Source: GCA-003244245 sp036266995
Lineage (GTDB): Bacteria > Actinomycetota > Actinomycetes > Mycobacteriales > Pseudonocardiaceae
Direction of reading: 5' to 3'
DNA: 64,000 nucleotides
NCBI GenBank assembly: GCA_036266995.1
Contig: DATAWX010000165.1
Coordinates: 1-64,000 of the forward strand
The translations under genes were made by a program, and so were the position numbers. Positions 10,968-18,876 of the stretch are shown here, one piece after another; the first letter of the stretch is position 1, and each line of letters starts with the position of its first letter. The notes under the pieces were generated by a model that saw only the letters and a program-made list of their open reading frames with translations, was not told the DNA's origin and searched no databases.

Positions 10968-12517
10968 CTACCGAGGACCGCCGGCCGGTGCGCCGGGCGC
11001 TGCTGAGCGTGTCGGACAAGAGCGGGCTGGTGGAGCTGGCCAGCGGGCTGCACGCGGCCGGAGTGCAGATCATCTCCACCGGCTCGACGGCGACCGTGAT
11101 CGCCAACGCTGGGGTGCCGGTGACCCCGATCGAGGAGCTCACCGGCTTCCCGGAATGCCTGGACGGGCGCGTGAAGACCCTGCACCCGCGAGTGCACGCG
11201 GGGTTGCTCGCCGACACCGGCAAGCCCGAGCACCTGGCCCAACTGACTGCCCTGGACATCGAGCCGTTCGAGCTGCTTGTCGTCAACCTGTACCCGTTCG
11301 AGGCGACCGTGGCCGCCGGGGCCGGTTTCGACGAGTGTGTCGAGCAGATCGATATCGGTGGCCCGGCGATGGTGCGGGCGGGCGCGAAGAACCACGCCTC
11401 GGTGGCGGTGGTGGTGGACCCGGCGACCTACGTCGACGTGCTGGACGCCGTCGGCAACGGTGGGTTCACCCTGGCGCAGCGCCAGGCGCTGGCCGTCGCC
11501 GCCTTTCGACACACCGCGGATTACGACATCGCCGTGGCGTCCTGGATGGGATCATCGTCGGCGGATGAGTTCCCGTCCTGGGTGGGCGCCTCGTGGCGCC
11601 GGGCGACGACGTTGCGCTACGGGGAGAACCCGCACCAGCAGGCCGCGCTGTACACCACCGGTGCCATGCGGGGGCTGGCCCGCGCGCAACAGCTGCACGG
11701 CAAGGAGATGTCCTACAACAACTACGTCGACGCCCACGCCGGCTGGCGCGCCGCGTACGACCACGACGGTGCCTGCGTGGCCATCATCAAGCACGCCAAC
11801 CCGTGCGGTATCGCGGTGTCGGACGCCGGGGACGTCGCCGACGCGCACCGCAGGGCGCACGCCTGCGATCCGGTGAGCGCGTTCGGTGGCGTGATCGCGG
11901 TGAACCGCGAGGTCACCGTCGAGCTGGCCGAGCAGGTGAGTGAGGTGTTTACCGAGGTGCTGGTGGCGCCGTCGTACGCCGAGGGCGCCGTGGACGTGCT
12001 GGCCCGCAGGAAGAACCTTCGCCTGCTGGTCGCCGAACCTCCAGAACGCGGCGGTGTCGAGTTCCGGGCACTGTCCGGGGGGCTGCTGCTGCAGACCCGG
12101 GACGCGCTGGACGCTCCCGGCGACGATCCGGCGTCCTGGACGCTGTCCGCCGGTGCACCGGTAGCCAAGACGACCCTGGCAGACTTGGCCTTCGCCTGGC
12201 GGACCTGCCGCGCGGTGCGCTCCAACGCGATCCTGCTCGCCGCGGATCAGGCCACTGTCGGCATCGGGATGGGGCAGGTGAACCGGGTGGACGCAGCCCG
12301 CCTCGCGGTCAGCCGAGCCGGGCTCCGGGCGGCCGGCTCGGTGGCCGCCTCCGATGCGTATTTCCCGTTCCCGGACGGTCTGGCGGTGCTGCTCGACGCC
12401 GGGGTCCGCGCCGTGGTGCAGCCGGGCGGGTCGGTCCGCGATGCCGAGTCGATCGCCGCCGCCGAGGCTGCCGGCGTGCCGCTTTACCTCACCGGAACCC
12501 GCCACTTCGCGCACTGA
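10964..12517 (+). CDS. purH: bifunctional AICAR transformylase / IMP cyclohydrolase
   Basis: Catalyses the last two steps of IMP synthesis. GTG at 10964 overlaps the purN stop. The protein is 517 residues, standard length: an N-terminal MGS-like cyclohydrolase domain (ALLSVSDKSGLVELA, ISTGSTA, GRVKTLHP), then the transformylase domain with RYGENPHQQAALY, KHANPCG, DPVSAFGGVIA and the C-terminal SDAYFPFPDG. All expected motifs are intact. Its last 29 bases overlap, tail to tail, with the oxidoreductase gene on the other strand. Confidence 0.96.
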   Translation: MTTEDRRPVRRALLSVSDKSGLVELASGLHAAGVQIISTGSTATVIANAGVPVTPIEELTGFPECLDGRVKTLHPRVHAGLLADTGKPEHLAQLTALDIEPFELLVVNLYPFEATVAAGAGFDECVEQIDIGGPAMVRAGAKNHASVAVVVDPATYVDVLDAVGNGGFTLAQRQALAVAAFRHTADYDIAVASWMGSSSADEFPSWVGASWRRATTLRYGENPHQQAALYTTGAMRGLARAQQLHGKEMSYNNYVDAHAGWRAAYDHDGACVAIIKHANPCGIAVSDAGDVADAHRRAHACDPVSAFGGVIAVNREVTVELAEQVSEVFTEVLVAPSYAEGAVDVLARRKNLRLLVAEPPERGGVEFRALSGGLLLQTRDALDAPGDDPASWTLSAGAPVAKTTLADLAFAWRTCRAVRSNAILLAADQATVGIGMGQVNRVDAARLAVSRAGLRAAGSVAASDAYFPFPDGLAVLLDAGVRAVVQPGGSVRDAESIAAAEAAGVPLYLTGTRHFAH

Positions 12518-13826
12518 CGCTGGTGACGAGCGCGGCCAGCTCGTCACGGGTGGGTCCCTCGGGTACGGGTGGGCGCCAGCCGCTGGCGTAAATCTCCCGT
12601 GCTCGTGGCTCGACGGCGGCGAGGCTGGCGGGCAGGGCGAGCATGGCCAGGTAGGGCCCGACAACTTTGCTTAGCTCGGGGTCGATCACAGTGGCCGCCA
12701 TGATCAGGTCGGAGGGCAGCGGCCGGGTGAGGTCGACGTCGTGCCCGGACCAGCGCCGGATCAGCTCGGCGTCCCAATACACGTGGTCGCAGAACCACGG
12801 CTTGATGTTCTCGGCGCACCAGTGGTCGAATTCCAGGGAGCACGAGGTGAAGTCGCGGTGGTTTTCGTTCAGGAGCTGTATGAGCCGTTGAGCCTGCATC
12901 AGTCCGGTGGCTATGCCTCGTCCGGCCACGGGATTGGTCGTACATACGGCGTCCCCGACGAAGATCAGCCCGTCCAGAGCGCCCTGGCCGGCGTCGTTGC
13001 GCTGCCCTTGGTAGGTGTTGTACAGCCGCCCGCCGGGCAGGACCGGGCTGATCGGTCGCGACCGGTTCGGCTCGGTCCATGCGGCAAGGAAAGGGATCGC
13101 TCGAGTGGCGGCCTCGAACACGTCCGGAAACCGCAGCGCCGCCATCTCACGGTCCGTGCCGGCCCGAGCGATGAGGGTGGAGAAGGTCCCGTTGTCCTGG
13201 ATGAACAGAACCGCCTGGTAGCCGGGATAGATTGTCACCATCCCGAACGGTGCGTTCATCGGTCCATGCTGAGCGCCCGGCAACAGCCGGTATTGCCGCG
13301 ACACGTAGGCGATTCCACAGTCACCGCCTTCGACCGGTCCCCGGAAAGTCCGGGTGGCCTGTCCCGAGCGCCCGGATGCGTCGATGACCAGCTCGGCATC
13401 CACCTGGTGACCGTCCACCCGGACCCCGACGACGCGTCCTCGCTCGCCGCAGACGTCATCGACATGACCGGTCCGCAGAGTGACGCCGGGCTGAGCTTCG
13501 GCGGCTGACCTCAGGACCCGTTCGAAGGTGAGACGCCTGCAGCGGAACCCAATTACAGGCTCGGGCTGACCGGGCATTGTGGCTGGCTCAGCACCGGCGG
13601 TGATCAAGTCATCCCAGACCTCCGGCATCTCGGCGAGGAGCGCTTCCACGACCTGCTGACGGAAGCCGTGCGGGTGATGGAACTGCATCACGCCCCTGCG
13701 GTTCCACGACCAGTCTCCGTCAGGCCCGGGGTCGCGATCGATGGTTGTGACCTCATGCCCGCGACGGGCCAGCGCGATCGCAGTGTAGAGCCCGGTCGGA
13801 CCTGCGCCAACAATGGCTGCGTGCAT
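12489..13826 (-). CDS. FAD-dependent oxidoreductase (group A monooxygenase/halogenase-like fold)
   Basis: A 445-residue flavoprotein with the dinucleotide motif GAGPTGLYTAIALARRGHEV at the N-terminus. A second FAD-contacting motif FVGDAVCTTNPVAGRGIATG lies near residue 290, and ELVIDASGRSG is in the middle. This places it in the p-hydroxybenzoate hydroxylase / geranylgeranyl reductase / tryptophan halogenase superfamily. The halogenase WxWxIP motif was not seen. Substrate unknown. It is a stand-alone gene overlapping the end of purH on the opposite strand; 11 bases separate its start from the stop of the hypothetical gene at 13838. Confidence 0.82.
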   Translation of the reverse strand: MHAAIVGAGPTGLYTAIALARRGHEVTTIDRDPGPDGDWSWNRRGVMQFHHPHGFRQQVVEALLAEMPEVWDDLITAGAEPATMPGQPEPVIGFRCRRLTFERVLRSAAEAQPGVTLRTGHVDDVCGERGRVVGVRVDGHQVDAELVIDASGRSGQATRTFRGPVEGGDCGIAYVSRQYRLLPGAQHGPMNAPFGMVTIYPGYQAVLFIQDNGTFSTLIARAGTDREMAALRFPDVFEAATRAIPFLAAWTEPNRSRPISPVLPGGRLYNTYQGQRNDAGQGALDGLIFVGDAVCTTNPVAGRGIATGLMQAQRLIQLLNENHRDFTSCSLEFDHWCAENIKPWFCDHVYWDAELIRRWSGHDVDLTRPLPSDLIMAATVIDPELSKVVGPYLAMLALPASLAAVEPRAREIYASGWRPPVPEGPTRDELAALVTSVSARSGGFR

Positions 13827-13837
13827 GTCGGCCCAAT

Positions 13838-14248
13838 TTACGTTACTGGGTCATCTATCGGTGTAGTGATCAACTCGACTACGGCACCGGCCTGCAGACC
13901 GGTGCAGCGCGCTGCCGAGCCTGCGCGCTGGGCCACGGAGAGGTGGCCGGCGGAGTCGACCAGCGCGACAAGCTCCCCCTCTGCCCACGTCGGCAAAGGT
14001 CCTGCCGATGCGCACCGGCAGCGCGCCTGCTGGCCCGGCGGCCAGCGCCACGTTCCCGAAGTGATCACGGTCAGCACCTCGACGCGGATCAGATCGCTGT
14101 CCACCTGGCACACCGGCGCCGGTAGCGTGACCAGCGAGGTTGGGTCGACCGCGGGCCGAGCGCGTCCGGTGGAACTCCACAGGCCAGATGAGCGGCCGCC
14201 GGAGTGAGCGCTGCTCACAGTTGATGCTGCCTGGTCGACGGCGAGCAT
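13838..14248 (-). CDS. hypothetical protein divergent from imuA'
   Basis: Frame of about 136 residues ending in VVELITTPIDDPVT. No family is recognised. The part from VDPTSLVTLPAPV onward has strongly GC-ending codons and ordinary composition, while the first 35 residues are Ser/Arg-rich and may be non-coding, so the real start could be the GTG of VDPTS. The likely promoter region is shared with imuA' and its SOS box about 50 bases away, so damage regulation is possible but untested. Confidence 0.45.
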   Translation of the reverse strand: MLAVDQAASTVSSAHSGGRSSGLWSSTGRARPAVDPTSLVTLPAPVCQVDSDLIRVEVLTVITSGTWRWPPGQQARCRCASAGPLPTWAEGELVALVDSAGHLSVAQRAGSAARCTGLQAGAVVELITTPIDDPVT

Positions 14249-14293
14249 CGAGCGTGACCTTGACGGAGCTTGGCTACTCAGGTTTACTGGTAT

Positions 14294-14309
14294 TCGAACA
14301 TATGTTCCC
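14294..14309. promoter_or_regulatory. LexA SOS box upstream of imuA'
   Basis: TCGAACATATGTTCCC matches the actinobacterial/Bacillus-type LexA operator (TCGAAC-N4-GTTCGA) in the left arm and first four bases of the right arm. It lies about 75 bases upstream of imuA', whose mycobacterial homologue is LexA-controlled. Confidence 0.8.
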
Positions 14310-14383
14310 CTTGCGCTGCCTTCCCCGCAGCGGATCCGGGTGCGGTTGTCAGCGCGTACCCACCGTTGGGAGGAGGCTGCCGG

Positions 14384-15079
14384 ATGGTGGGTGCCAGCGT
14401 CGCGTCGGTGCTGCAGCGAGCGCCGGTCGCGCCAGCGTCGACGATGCCCGCATCGGCACTGAGAGAACGGCTCGACGCCCCGGGCGGCCGGCCGCCGTTC
14501 CCGGTAGTCGAACCGCTTGCGCGGTTGCTGCCCGGAGGGCTGCGACCGGGATCGGTGGTTGCGGTGCACGGCTCGATGGCGTTGCTGCTGGCGTTGCTGG
14601 CCGCGGCCACCGCGCGGGGGGCCTGGGCTGCGGTGATCGGCGCCGGAGATCTCGGGGTGTTGGCCGCGGCTGAGGCGGGGGTGGTGGTGCAGCGGCTCGC
14701 GCTGATCCCCCGACCTGGGCCGGATCCGGCCCCAGTGGCCGCGGCCCTGCTCGACGGGGTAGCCCTGGTGGCGCTGGCGGGCACCGATCGGATATCTCCG
14801 GGGGCGCGGCGATCCCTGGCCGCCAGGGCGTGGCAGCGCGGATCGGTATTGCTTCTGCTCGGTCGATGGCCGGGCGCGGATGTCGAGCTGGACTGCCGCG
14901 TCGAGGCCTGGTACGGCACCGAGGCCGGGTATGGACGGCTGCGTAGTCGCGAGGTCGTGGTGCGCGCGGTGGGCCGCGGTGCGGCGGCTCGGCCTCGCAC
15001 CGCCCGCTTGCTGCTGCCCGGTTCCGGAGGTCCGGTGGCGGAGACGATCGCGGATCTGACTATCAGGGCGGTGGGCTGA
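14384..15079 (+). CDS. imuA': ImuA'-like SOS mutagenesis protein
   Basis: About 231 residues, RecA-fold-related accessory of the ImuA'-ImuB-DnaE2 translesion polymerase complex. ATG at 14384 is preceded by GGGAGGAGG; a frame continuing 38 residues upstream crosses the SOS box and is unlikely coding. Visible features are PFPVVEPLARLLPGGLRPGS and GSMALLLALLAAATARGAW, the degenerate ATP-binding area typical of ImuA'. The stop shares one base with the imuB ATG. Together with imuB and dnaE2 (20.2 kb) it should raise damage-induced mutation. Confidence 0.82.
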   Translation: MVGASVASVLQRAPVAPASTMPASALRERLDAPGGRPPFPVVEPLARLLPGGLRPGSVVAVHGSMALLLALLAAATARGAWAAVIGAGDLGVLAAAEAGVVVQRLALIPRPGPDPAPVAAALLDGVALVALAGTDRISPGARRSLAARAWQRGSVLLLLGRWPGADVELDCRVEAWYGTEAGYGRLRSREVVVRAVGRGAAARPRTARLLLPGSGGPVAETIADLTIRAVG

Positions 15080-16668
15080 TGGCGCCGGCCCGGGTCGTGG
15101 TGGTCTGGTGCCCGGACTGGCCCGTGGTGGCCGGAGCGGTCGCTGAGGGCTTGGCTGGGCAGACGCCGGCGGCAGTGGTAGCCGCCAACCGGGTGGTGGC
15201 CTGCTCGGCGGTTGCCCGGGCGCAAGGGGTGTGTCGCGGGCAACGCCGCCGTGAGGCGCAGGGCCGCTGCCCGGATCTGATCGTGCTCGCCGACGACTCG
15301 GACCGGGACGCCCGGGTGTTCGAACCGGTGGTTGCCGCGGTCGAGGCCCTGGCACCCGGGGTGGAGCTGGTGCGCCCGGGATTGGTCGCCGTACCGGCCC
15401 GAGGCCCGACCCGGTACTTCGGTGGCGAACCCGCGGTGGCCGAGCGGATCGTTGACGCGGTCGCCGCGCAGGCCGGGATGCAATGCCAGATCGGCATCGC
15501 CGACGGCTTGTTCGCCGCGACCTTGGCCGCACATCGAGGTCTACTGGTGCCACCGGATGGTTCGGCCGGCTTTCTCGCCCCCCTGGGCATCGCCGAACTG
15601 CACCAGCCTGTTGATCGGACTGGAGCTGATCGGACTGCCGCTGATCGGGCCGCACTGGTGGACCTGTTGCACCGGCTGGGGCTACGTACCCTCGGTGCGT
15701 TCGCTGCCCTGCCTGTCGATGATGTCGCCTCCCGGTTCGGCCTCGACGGGGTACGCGCGCACCGACTCGCCCAGGGGTTCGACGAGCGCCCGCTGGCCCG
15801 GCGTCAGCCACCGGTCGATCTCACCGTCACCCGCCGGTTCGACCCGCCGCTGGATCGGGTCGATGCGGCAGCATTCGCCTCCCGGGAACCCGCGGAGCAG
15901 CTGCACGACGCACTGGCCGCCCGCGGTCTGGCCTGCATCCGGCTCGGGATCAGTGCCTGCACCGCGGAAGGGGAGGAGCTGCACCGGGTGTGGCGCTGCG
16001 CCGAGTCGCTGACCGCATCCGGGATCGGCGATCGGGTGCGCTGGCAGCTGGACGGCTGGCTGACCTCCCGCGGATCAAACCTCGGTGCGGGTATCACGCT
16101 GCTGCGGCTTATCCCGGAAGAGGTGATCGGCGGGCAGGCCCTGCAGCGCGGGCTGTGGGGGGAGTCGGGGGAAGCCGACGAGCGGGCCGGCCGGGCCCTG
16201 GTCCGGGTGCAGGGCATGCTCGGACCCGAGGCGGTACTCACTGGAGTGCTCGGCGGCGGCCGGGACCCCACCGACCGGGTACGCCTGGTGCCCTGGGGAG
16301 AAGACCCCGCTCCGGCACGCGATGCGGATCCTCCCTGGCCGGGCCGGCTGCCTGCGCCGTCCCCGTCTCGGGTGCCTACCAGCCCGCTGCCCGCCGAGGT
16401 GTTTGACGATGCCGGACGCCCCGTCGGGGTGAGTGGACGAGGGAGGCTCACCAGCGTGCCGTGCCGGATCGCGGTGGATGGGAGGCCGCCGCGCCGGGTG
16501 CTGACCTGGGCTGGGCCCTGGCCGGTCGAGGAGCGCTGGTGGGAACCCGGTGGGGGGCGGCGCTGCGCGCGATTACAAGCGGTGCTCGACGCCGAACCCG
16601 CCGGGCCGCTCGCGGTACTGCTGGCCTGCGAGACGGGCCGCTGGCAGGTCGAGGGAATCTATGAGTAA
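15079..16668 (+). CDS. imuB: ImuB, Y-family polymerase-like mutasome hub
   Basis: A 529-residue Y-family DNA polymerase homologue that bridges DnaE2 to the beta clamp. It starts VVVVWCPDWPVVAG, where active Y polymerases carry catalytic acids. The region after PARGPTRYFGG lacks the S-x-D-E active site, as expected for the inactive ImuB class. A palm/fingers/little-finger layout follows, then a C-terminal region ending RRCARLQAVLDAEPAG and WQVEGIYE. It is translationally coupled to imuA' and overlaps the TetR gene by 10 bases tail to tail. In this genome dnaE2 is not adjacent but 3.6 kb downstream, after unrelated genes. Confidence 0.88.
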   Translation: MAPARVVVVWCPDWPVVAGAVAEGLAGQTPAAVVAANRVVACSAVARAQGVCRGQRRREAQGRCPDLIVLADDSDRDARVFEPVVAAVEALAPGVELVRPGLVAVPARGPTRYFGGEPAVAERIVDAVAAQAGMQCQIGIADGLFAATLAAHRGLLVPPDGSAGFLAPLGIAELHQPVDRTGADRTAADRAALVDLLHRLGLRTLGAFAALPVDDVASRFGLDGVRAHRLAQGFDERPLARRQPPVDLTVTRRFDPPLDRVDAAAFASREPAEQLHDALAARGLACIRLGISACTAEGEELHRVWRCAESLTASGIGDRVRWQLDGWLTSRGSNLGAGITLLRLIPEEVIGGQALQRGLWGESGEADERAGRALVRVQGMLGPEAVLTGVLGGGRDPTDRVRLVPWGEDPAPARDADPPWPGRLPAPSPSRVPTSPLPAEVFDDAGRPVGVSGRGRLTSVPCRIAVDGRPPRRVLTWAGPWPVEERWWEPGGGRRCARLQAVLDAEPAGPLAVLLACETGRWQVEGIYE

Positions 16669-17270
16669 TCGCGTATGGCGGCTGGGTCGGGCACGAGCGC
16701 GTCCAACATGAGATCGAGCGCGGCAGTCAACTGCCGCGCCGATATCCAATCGCCCGAGCTCACGGCGTGCAGCGCCAAACCGTCGACGACCGCTAAGGCG
16801 ACCCGTGCTGCCGATCTGCAGTCCTCGGTCGTCACCGTCCCCGCCGCGGCGAGCGCGAACGCCTCAGTGAGTGCCTCATGGATCTCGGTGAGGACGCTGC
16901 GCTGGATCTCGGCAAGAGCTGGCGATGTCGCTGCCCGGGCGGCGAAAGCCACCTGGATGCGTGCCTCCGCCGCACGCCTGTCGTCTACCGGCAGCAGTTC
17001 GGTGAGCACAGCCGAGATGTTGCGGCGCACATCAGGGCCGAGGCACACCGATGTCATCCGCGTGCGGATCCGCCGTACGACCTCGTTGAACGCTGCCGCG
17101 AGCATGTCGTCCTTGGTGGGGAAGTAGTGCTGCACGGTCCCGATCGAGACATCGGCAGCCGAGGCGACCTCACGGACGCTCACCTGGTCAAGTCCGCGCT
17201 CGGCCACGATGCAGAGCAACGCGTCGGTGAGGGCGGCCTCTCGCGGCCTGGGACTTGACAGCTGTGCCAT
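16659..17270 (-). CDS. TetR family transcriptional regulator
   Basis: About 203 residues. N-terminal helix-turn-helix with VSVREVASAADVSIGTVQHYF, followed by a ligand-binding C-terminal domain of the TetR_C type (RIQVAFAARAATSPALAE). The start is uncertain: ATG at 17270 gives MAQLSSPRPREAAL, and ATGs at 17279 and 17282 are also in frame. It is divergent from an F420-type reductase, and two ATAC/GTAT palindromes in the gap are probable operators. It most likely represses itself and the reductase; the inducer is unknown. Confidence 0.88.
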   Translation of the reverse strand: MAQLSSPRPREAALTDALLCIVAERGLDQVSVREVASAADVSIGTVQHYFPTKDDMLAAAFNEVVRRIRTRMTSVCLGPDVRRNISAVLTELLPVDDRRAAEARIQVAFAARAATSPALAEIQRSVLTEIHEALTEAFALAAAGTVTTEDCRSAARVALAVVDGLALHAVSSGDWISARQLTAALDLMLDALVPDPAAIRDYS

Positions 17271-17280
17271 GCCTGGCATC

Positions 17281-17310
17281 ATACAGTCGTATGGAGCCAT
17301 ACGCGCGTAT
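17281..17310. promoter_or_regulatory. paired palindromic TetR operators
   Basis: ATACAGTCGTAT (17281-17292) and the perfect palindrome ATACGCGCGTAT (17299-17310) lie 18 bp apart, start to start, between the divergent TetR and reductase genes. Arms are identical (ATAC/GTAT), fitting two dimers on neighbouring sites. They overlap the possible starts of the reductase gene. Confidence 0.65.
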
Positions 17311-17956
17311 GACGCTGCCGCGGGGCTTGGTTGTCGGTACTGCTGCGGCCATCACCCTGGCCTGGGGATTGTTCGCTCTCAACACCAGAGCATGGCCGGG
17401 AATCGTGGGACCGATCGGGCAGACCGCCCTCTACCTGGCCAATCTCGTGCTCACCGCGCGAAGTCGTCGAGTCAAGATCCTGATCGTGCGCGCATTCCAG
17501 CGGTGGACGGTCAATCCGCTGATGCGGCTGCTGTTGAGCATCGGCATCAACCCATTGGGGCTCGCGATACTGGAGACTCGTGGCCGGGTGTCCGGCCGGC
17601 CGCGCCGCACACCGGTGGGCAACGGACGGACCGGCGACACCTTCTGGATCATCGCCGAGCACGGGGCCCAGGCGGGGTACGTTCGCAACATCCAGCGTGA
17701 CCCGCGGGTGCAGGTGCGGCTACGCATCGGCTGGCGGTTCCGGTGGGTGCCGGGTATCGCCGAGATCCTGCCCGACGACGACGCACTAGCCCGCCAGCGC
17801 CGCCTCATCCGTTGGCACCCGCTGCGGGCCTTCAACGCGATGAACGTCCGGGTGCTCGGCACCGACCTGCTCACCGTACGCGTCCAACTCCTGCCCGGTG
17901 CGGACTGTCGGAGTCGGGCGGCGTTGCGTGGCGACGTGAGCCGTCAGTGCGCATAG
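17309..17956 (+). CDS. deazaflavin (F420)-dependent nitroreductase-family oxidoreductase
   Basis: About 215 residues. An N-terminal hydrophobic stretch (LVVGTAAAITLAWGLFAL) is followed by the DUF385/DDN-type split beta-barrel: LETRGRVSGRPRRTPVGNGR, FWIIAEHG, YVRNIQRDPRVQVRL. Such enzymes use reduced coenzyme F420 to reduce quinones, nitro compounds or other substrates. ATG at 17309 (GGAG 12 bases upstream) or 17291 could be the start; either way the TetR operators overlap the translation start region. The substrate is unknown and is perhaps a xenobiotic sensed by the adjacent TetR protein. Confidence 0.78.
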   Translation: MTLPRGLVVGTAAAITLAWGLFALNTRAWPGIVGPIGQTALYLANLVLTARSRRVKILIVRAFQRWTVNPLMRLLLSIGINPLGLAILETRGRVSGRPRRTPVGNGRTGDTFWIIAEHGAQAGYVRNIQRDPRVQVRLRIGWRFRWVPGIAEILPDDDALARQRRLIRWHPLRAFNAMNVRVLGTDLLTVRVQLLPGADCRSRAALRGDVSRQCA

Positions 17957-17966
17957 GCTCGGAGTA

Positions 17967-18836
17967 ATGTCGTCCCTCTACGAATTGCACTCTCACCACC
18001 CGCTGGCGTCACCTGTGCTGCTGCTGGCGACGGAGAGCTGGGTCGACGCTGGTCTCGGAGCCCAAGCAGCCATCGCCCACGTTCTCCAGACGATCCCGAC
18101 CGAGGTGCTGGCCACTTTCAGCCCCGACGAACTCATCAACTTCCGGTCTCGCCGTCCCATTGTTCGAATCTCCGACGGCGTCGTCGATCACTTGAGCTGG
18201 CCCGAGATCCAGCTGCGGGCCGGTCAGGACGCTGCAGGCAGGGGCGTTCTGATCTTGGTGGGCCCCGAGCCGGACATGGCGTGGCACGCATTCGTACGGG
18301 CCGTCGTGGGCCTGGCTGGACAGCTGGGCGTGCGGCTCGTCGTCGGTCTCGGCGCCTTCGCTGCTCCCGTCCCGCACACCCGTCCGGTCAGTCTGATGGC
18401 GATCGCCACTACGGCTGAACTGGCGGCGCAGGTGGGCGTCGTATCTGGCGACGCTGAGATGCCGGCCGGGATCCAGACGGCTCTGCAAGAGGGCTTCGCG
18501 GTCGCGGGCGTCCCCGCCATCGGAGTGTGGGCGCGAGTGCCCCACTACCTGGCGGCCATTCCTTACCCGGCGGCCTCCGCCGCGCTCGTCGATGCGCTGA
18601 CGACGGTGTCCGGGCTCGAGCTCGACGCTGCGGAGTTGCATGCCGCGGCTGACAGCATGCTGGGCCAAATCGACGAAATAATCGCCAACAGTGCGGAATA
18701 CCCTGCTCTGGTACGTCAGCTTGAGGCTGCGGTCGACGGCGAAACGACCGCGTTCGACTTCTCCGATCTTCCATCAGGTGACGAGCTCGCCGCCGAGCTT
18801 GAGCGCTTCCTTCGCGGCGAACAGGGAGAGCAGTAG
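17967..18836 (+). CDS. PAC2 family protein
   Basis: A 289-residue PAC2 (proteasome assembly chaperone 2-like) family member, 10 bases downstream of the F420-type reductase. Visible features are LLLATESWVDAGLGAQAAI at the start, GVLILVGPEPDMAWHAF and a C-terminal acidic tail ending RFLRGEQGEQ. Actinobacterial PAC2 proteins form oligomers; their link to the proteasome is suggested but unproven. No peptidase motif is seen. It is probably co-transcribed with the preceding gene. Confidence 0.8.
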   Translation: MSSLYELHSHHPLASPVLLLATESWVDAGLGAQAAIAHVLQTIPTEVLATFSPDELINFRSRRPIVRISDGVVDHLSWPEIQLRAGQDAAGRGVLILVGPEPDMAWHAFVRAVVGLAGQLGVRLVVGLGAFAAPVPHTRPVSLMAIATTAELAAQVGVVSGDAEMPAGIQTALQEGFAVAGVPAIGVWARVPHYLAAIPYPAASAALVDALTTVSGLELDAAELHAAADSMLGQIDEIIANSAEYPALVRQLEAAVDGETTAFDFSDLPSGDELAAELERFLRGEQGEQ

Positions 18837-18855
18837 CCCGACGCTCACGGCGTGC

Positions 18856-18876
18856 TAGTATCGAACACATGTTCGA
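18856..18876 (+). promoter_or_regulatory. SOS box and -10 element on the start of the 13E12-type gene
   Basis: TCGAACACATGTTCGA (18861-18876) is a perfect 6-4-6 LexA operator. Its right arm encodes the start M-F-E of the gene (ATG at 18869). TAGTAT at 18856-18861 is a plausible -10, placing transcription start at about 18868, so the mRNA is probably leaderless. LexA-regulated 13E12 genes in M. tuberculosis have the same arrangement. Confidence 0.85.

Noticed and set aside
13838..15811. A 657-residue open frame antisense to imuA' and imuB
   Set aside because: Arg/Pro-rich translation with no motifs, and it runs opposite two recognised genes. Such long antisense frames are expected in GC-rich coding DNA. 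Only its last part (13838-14248), which is not opposite a gene, is kept.
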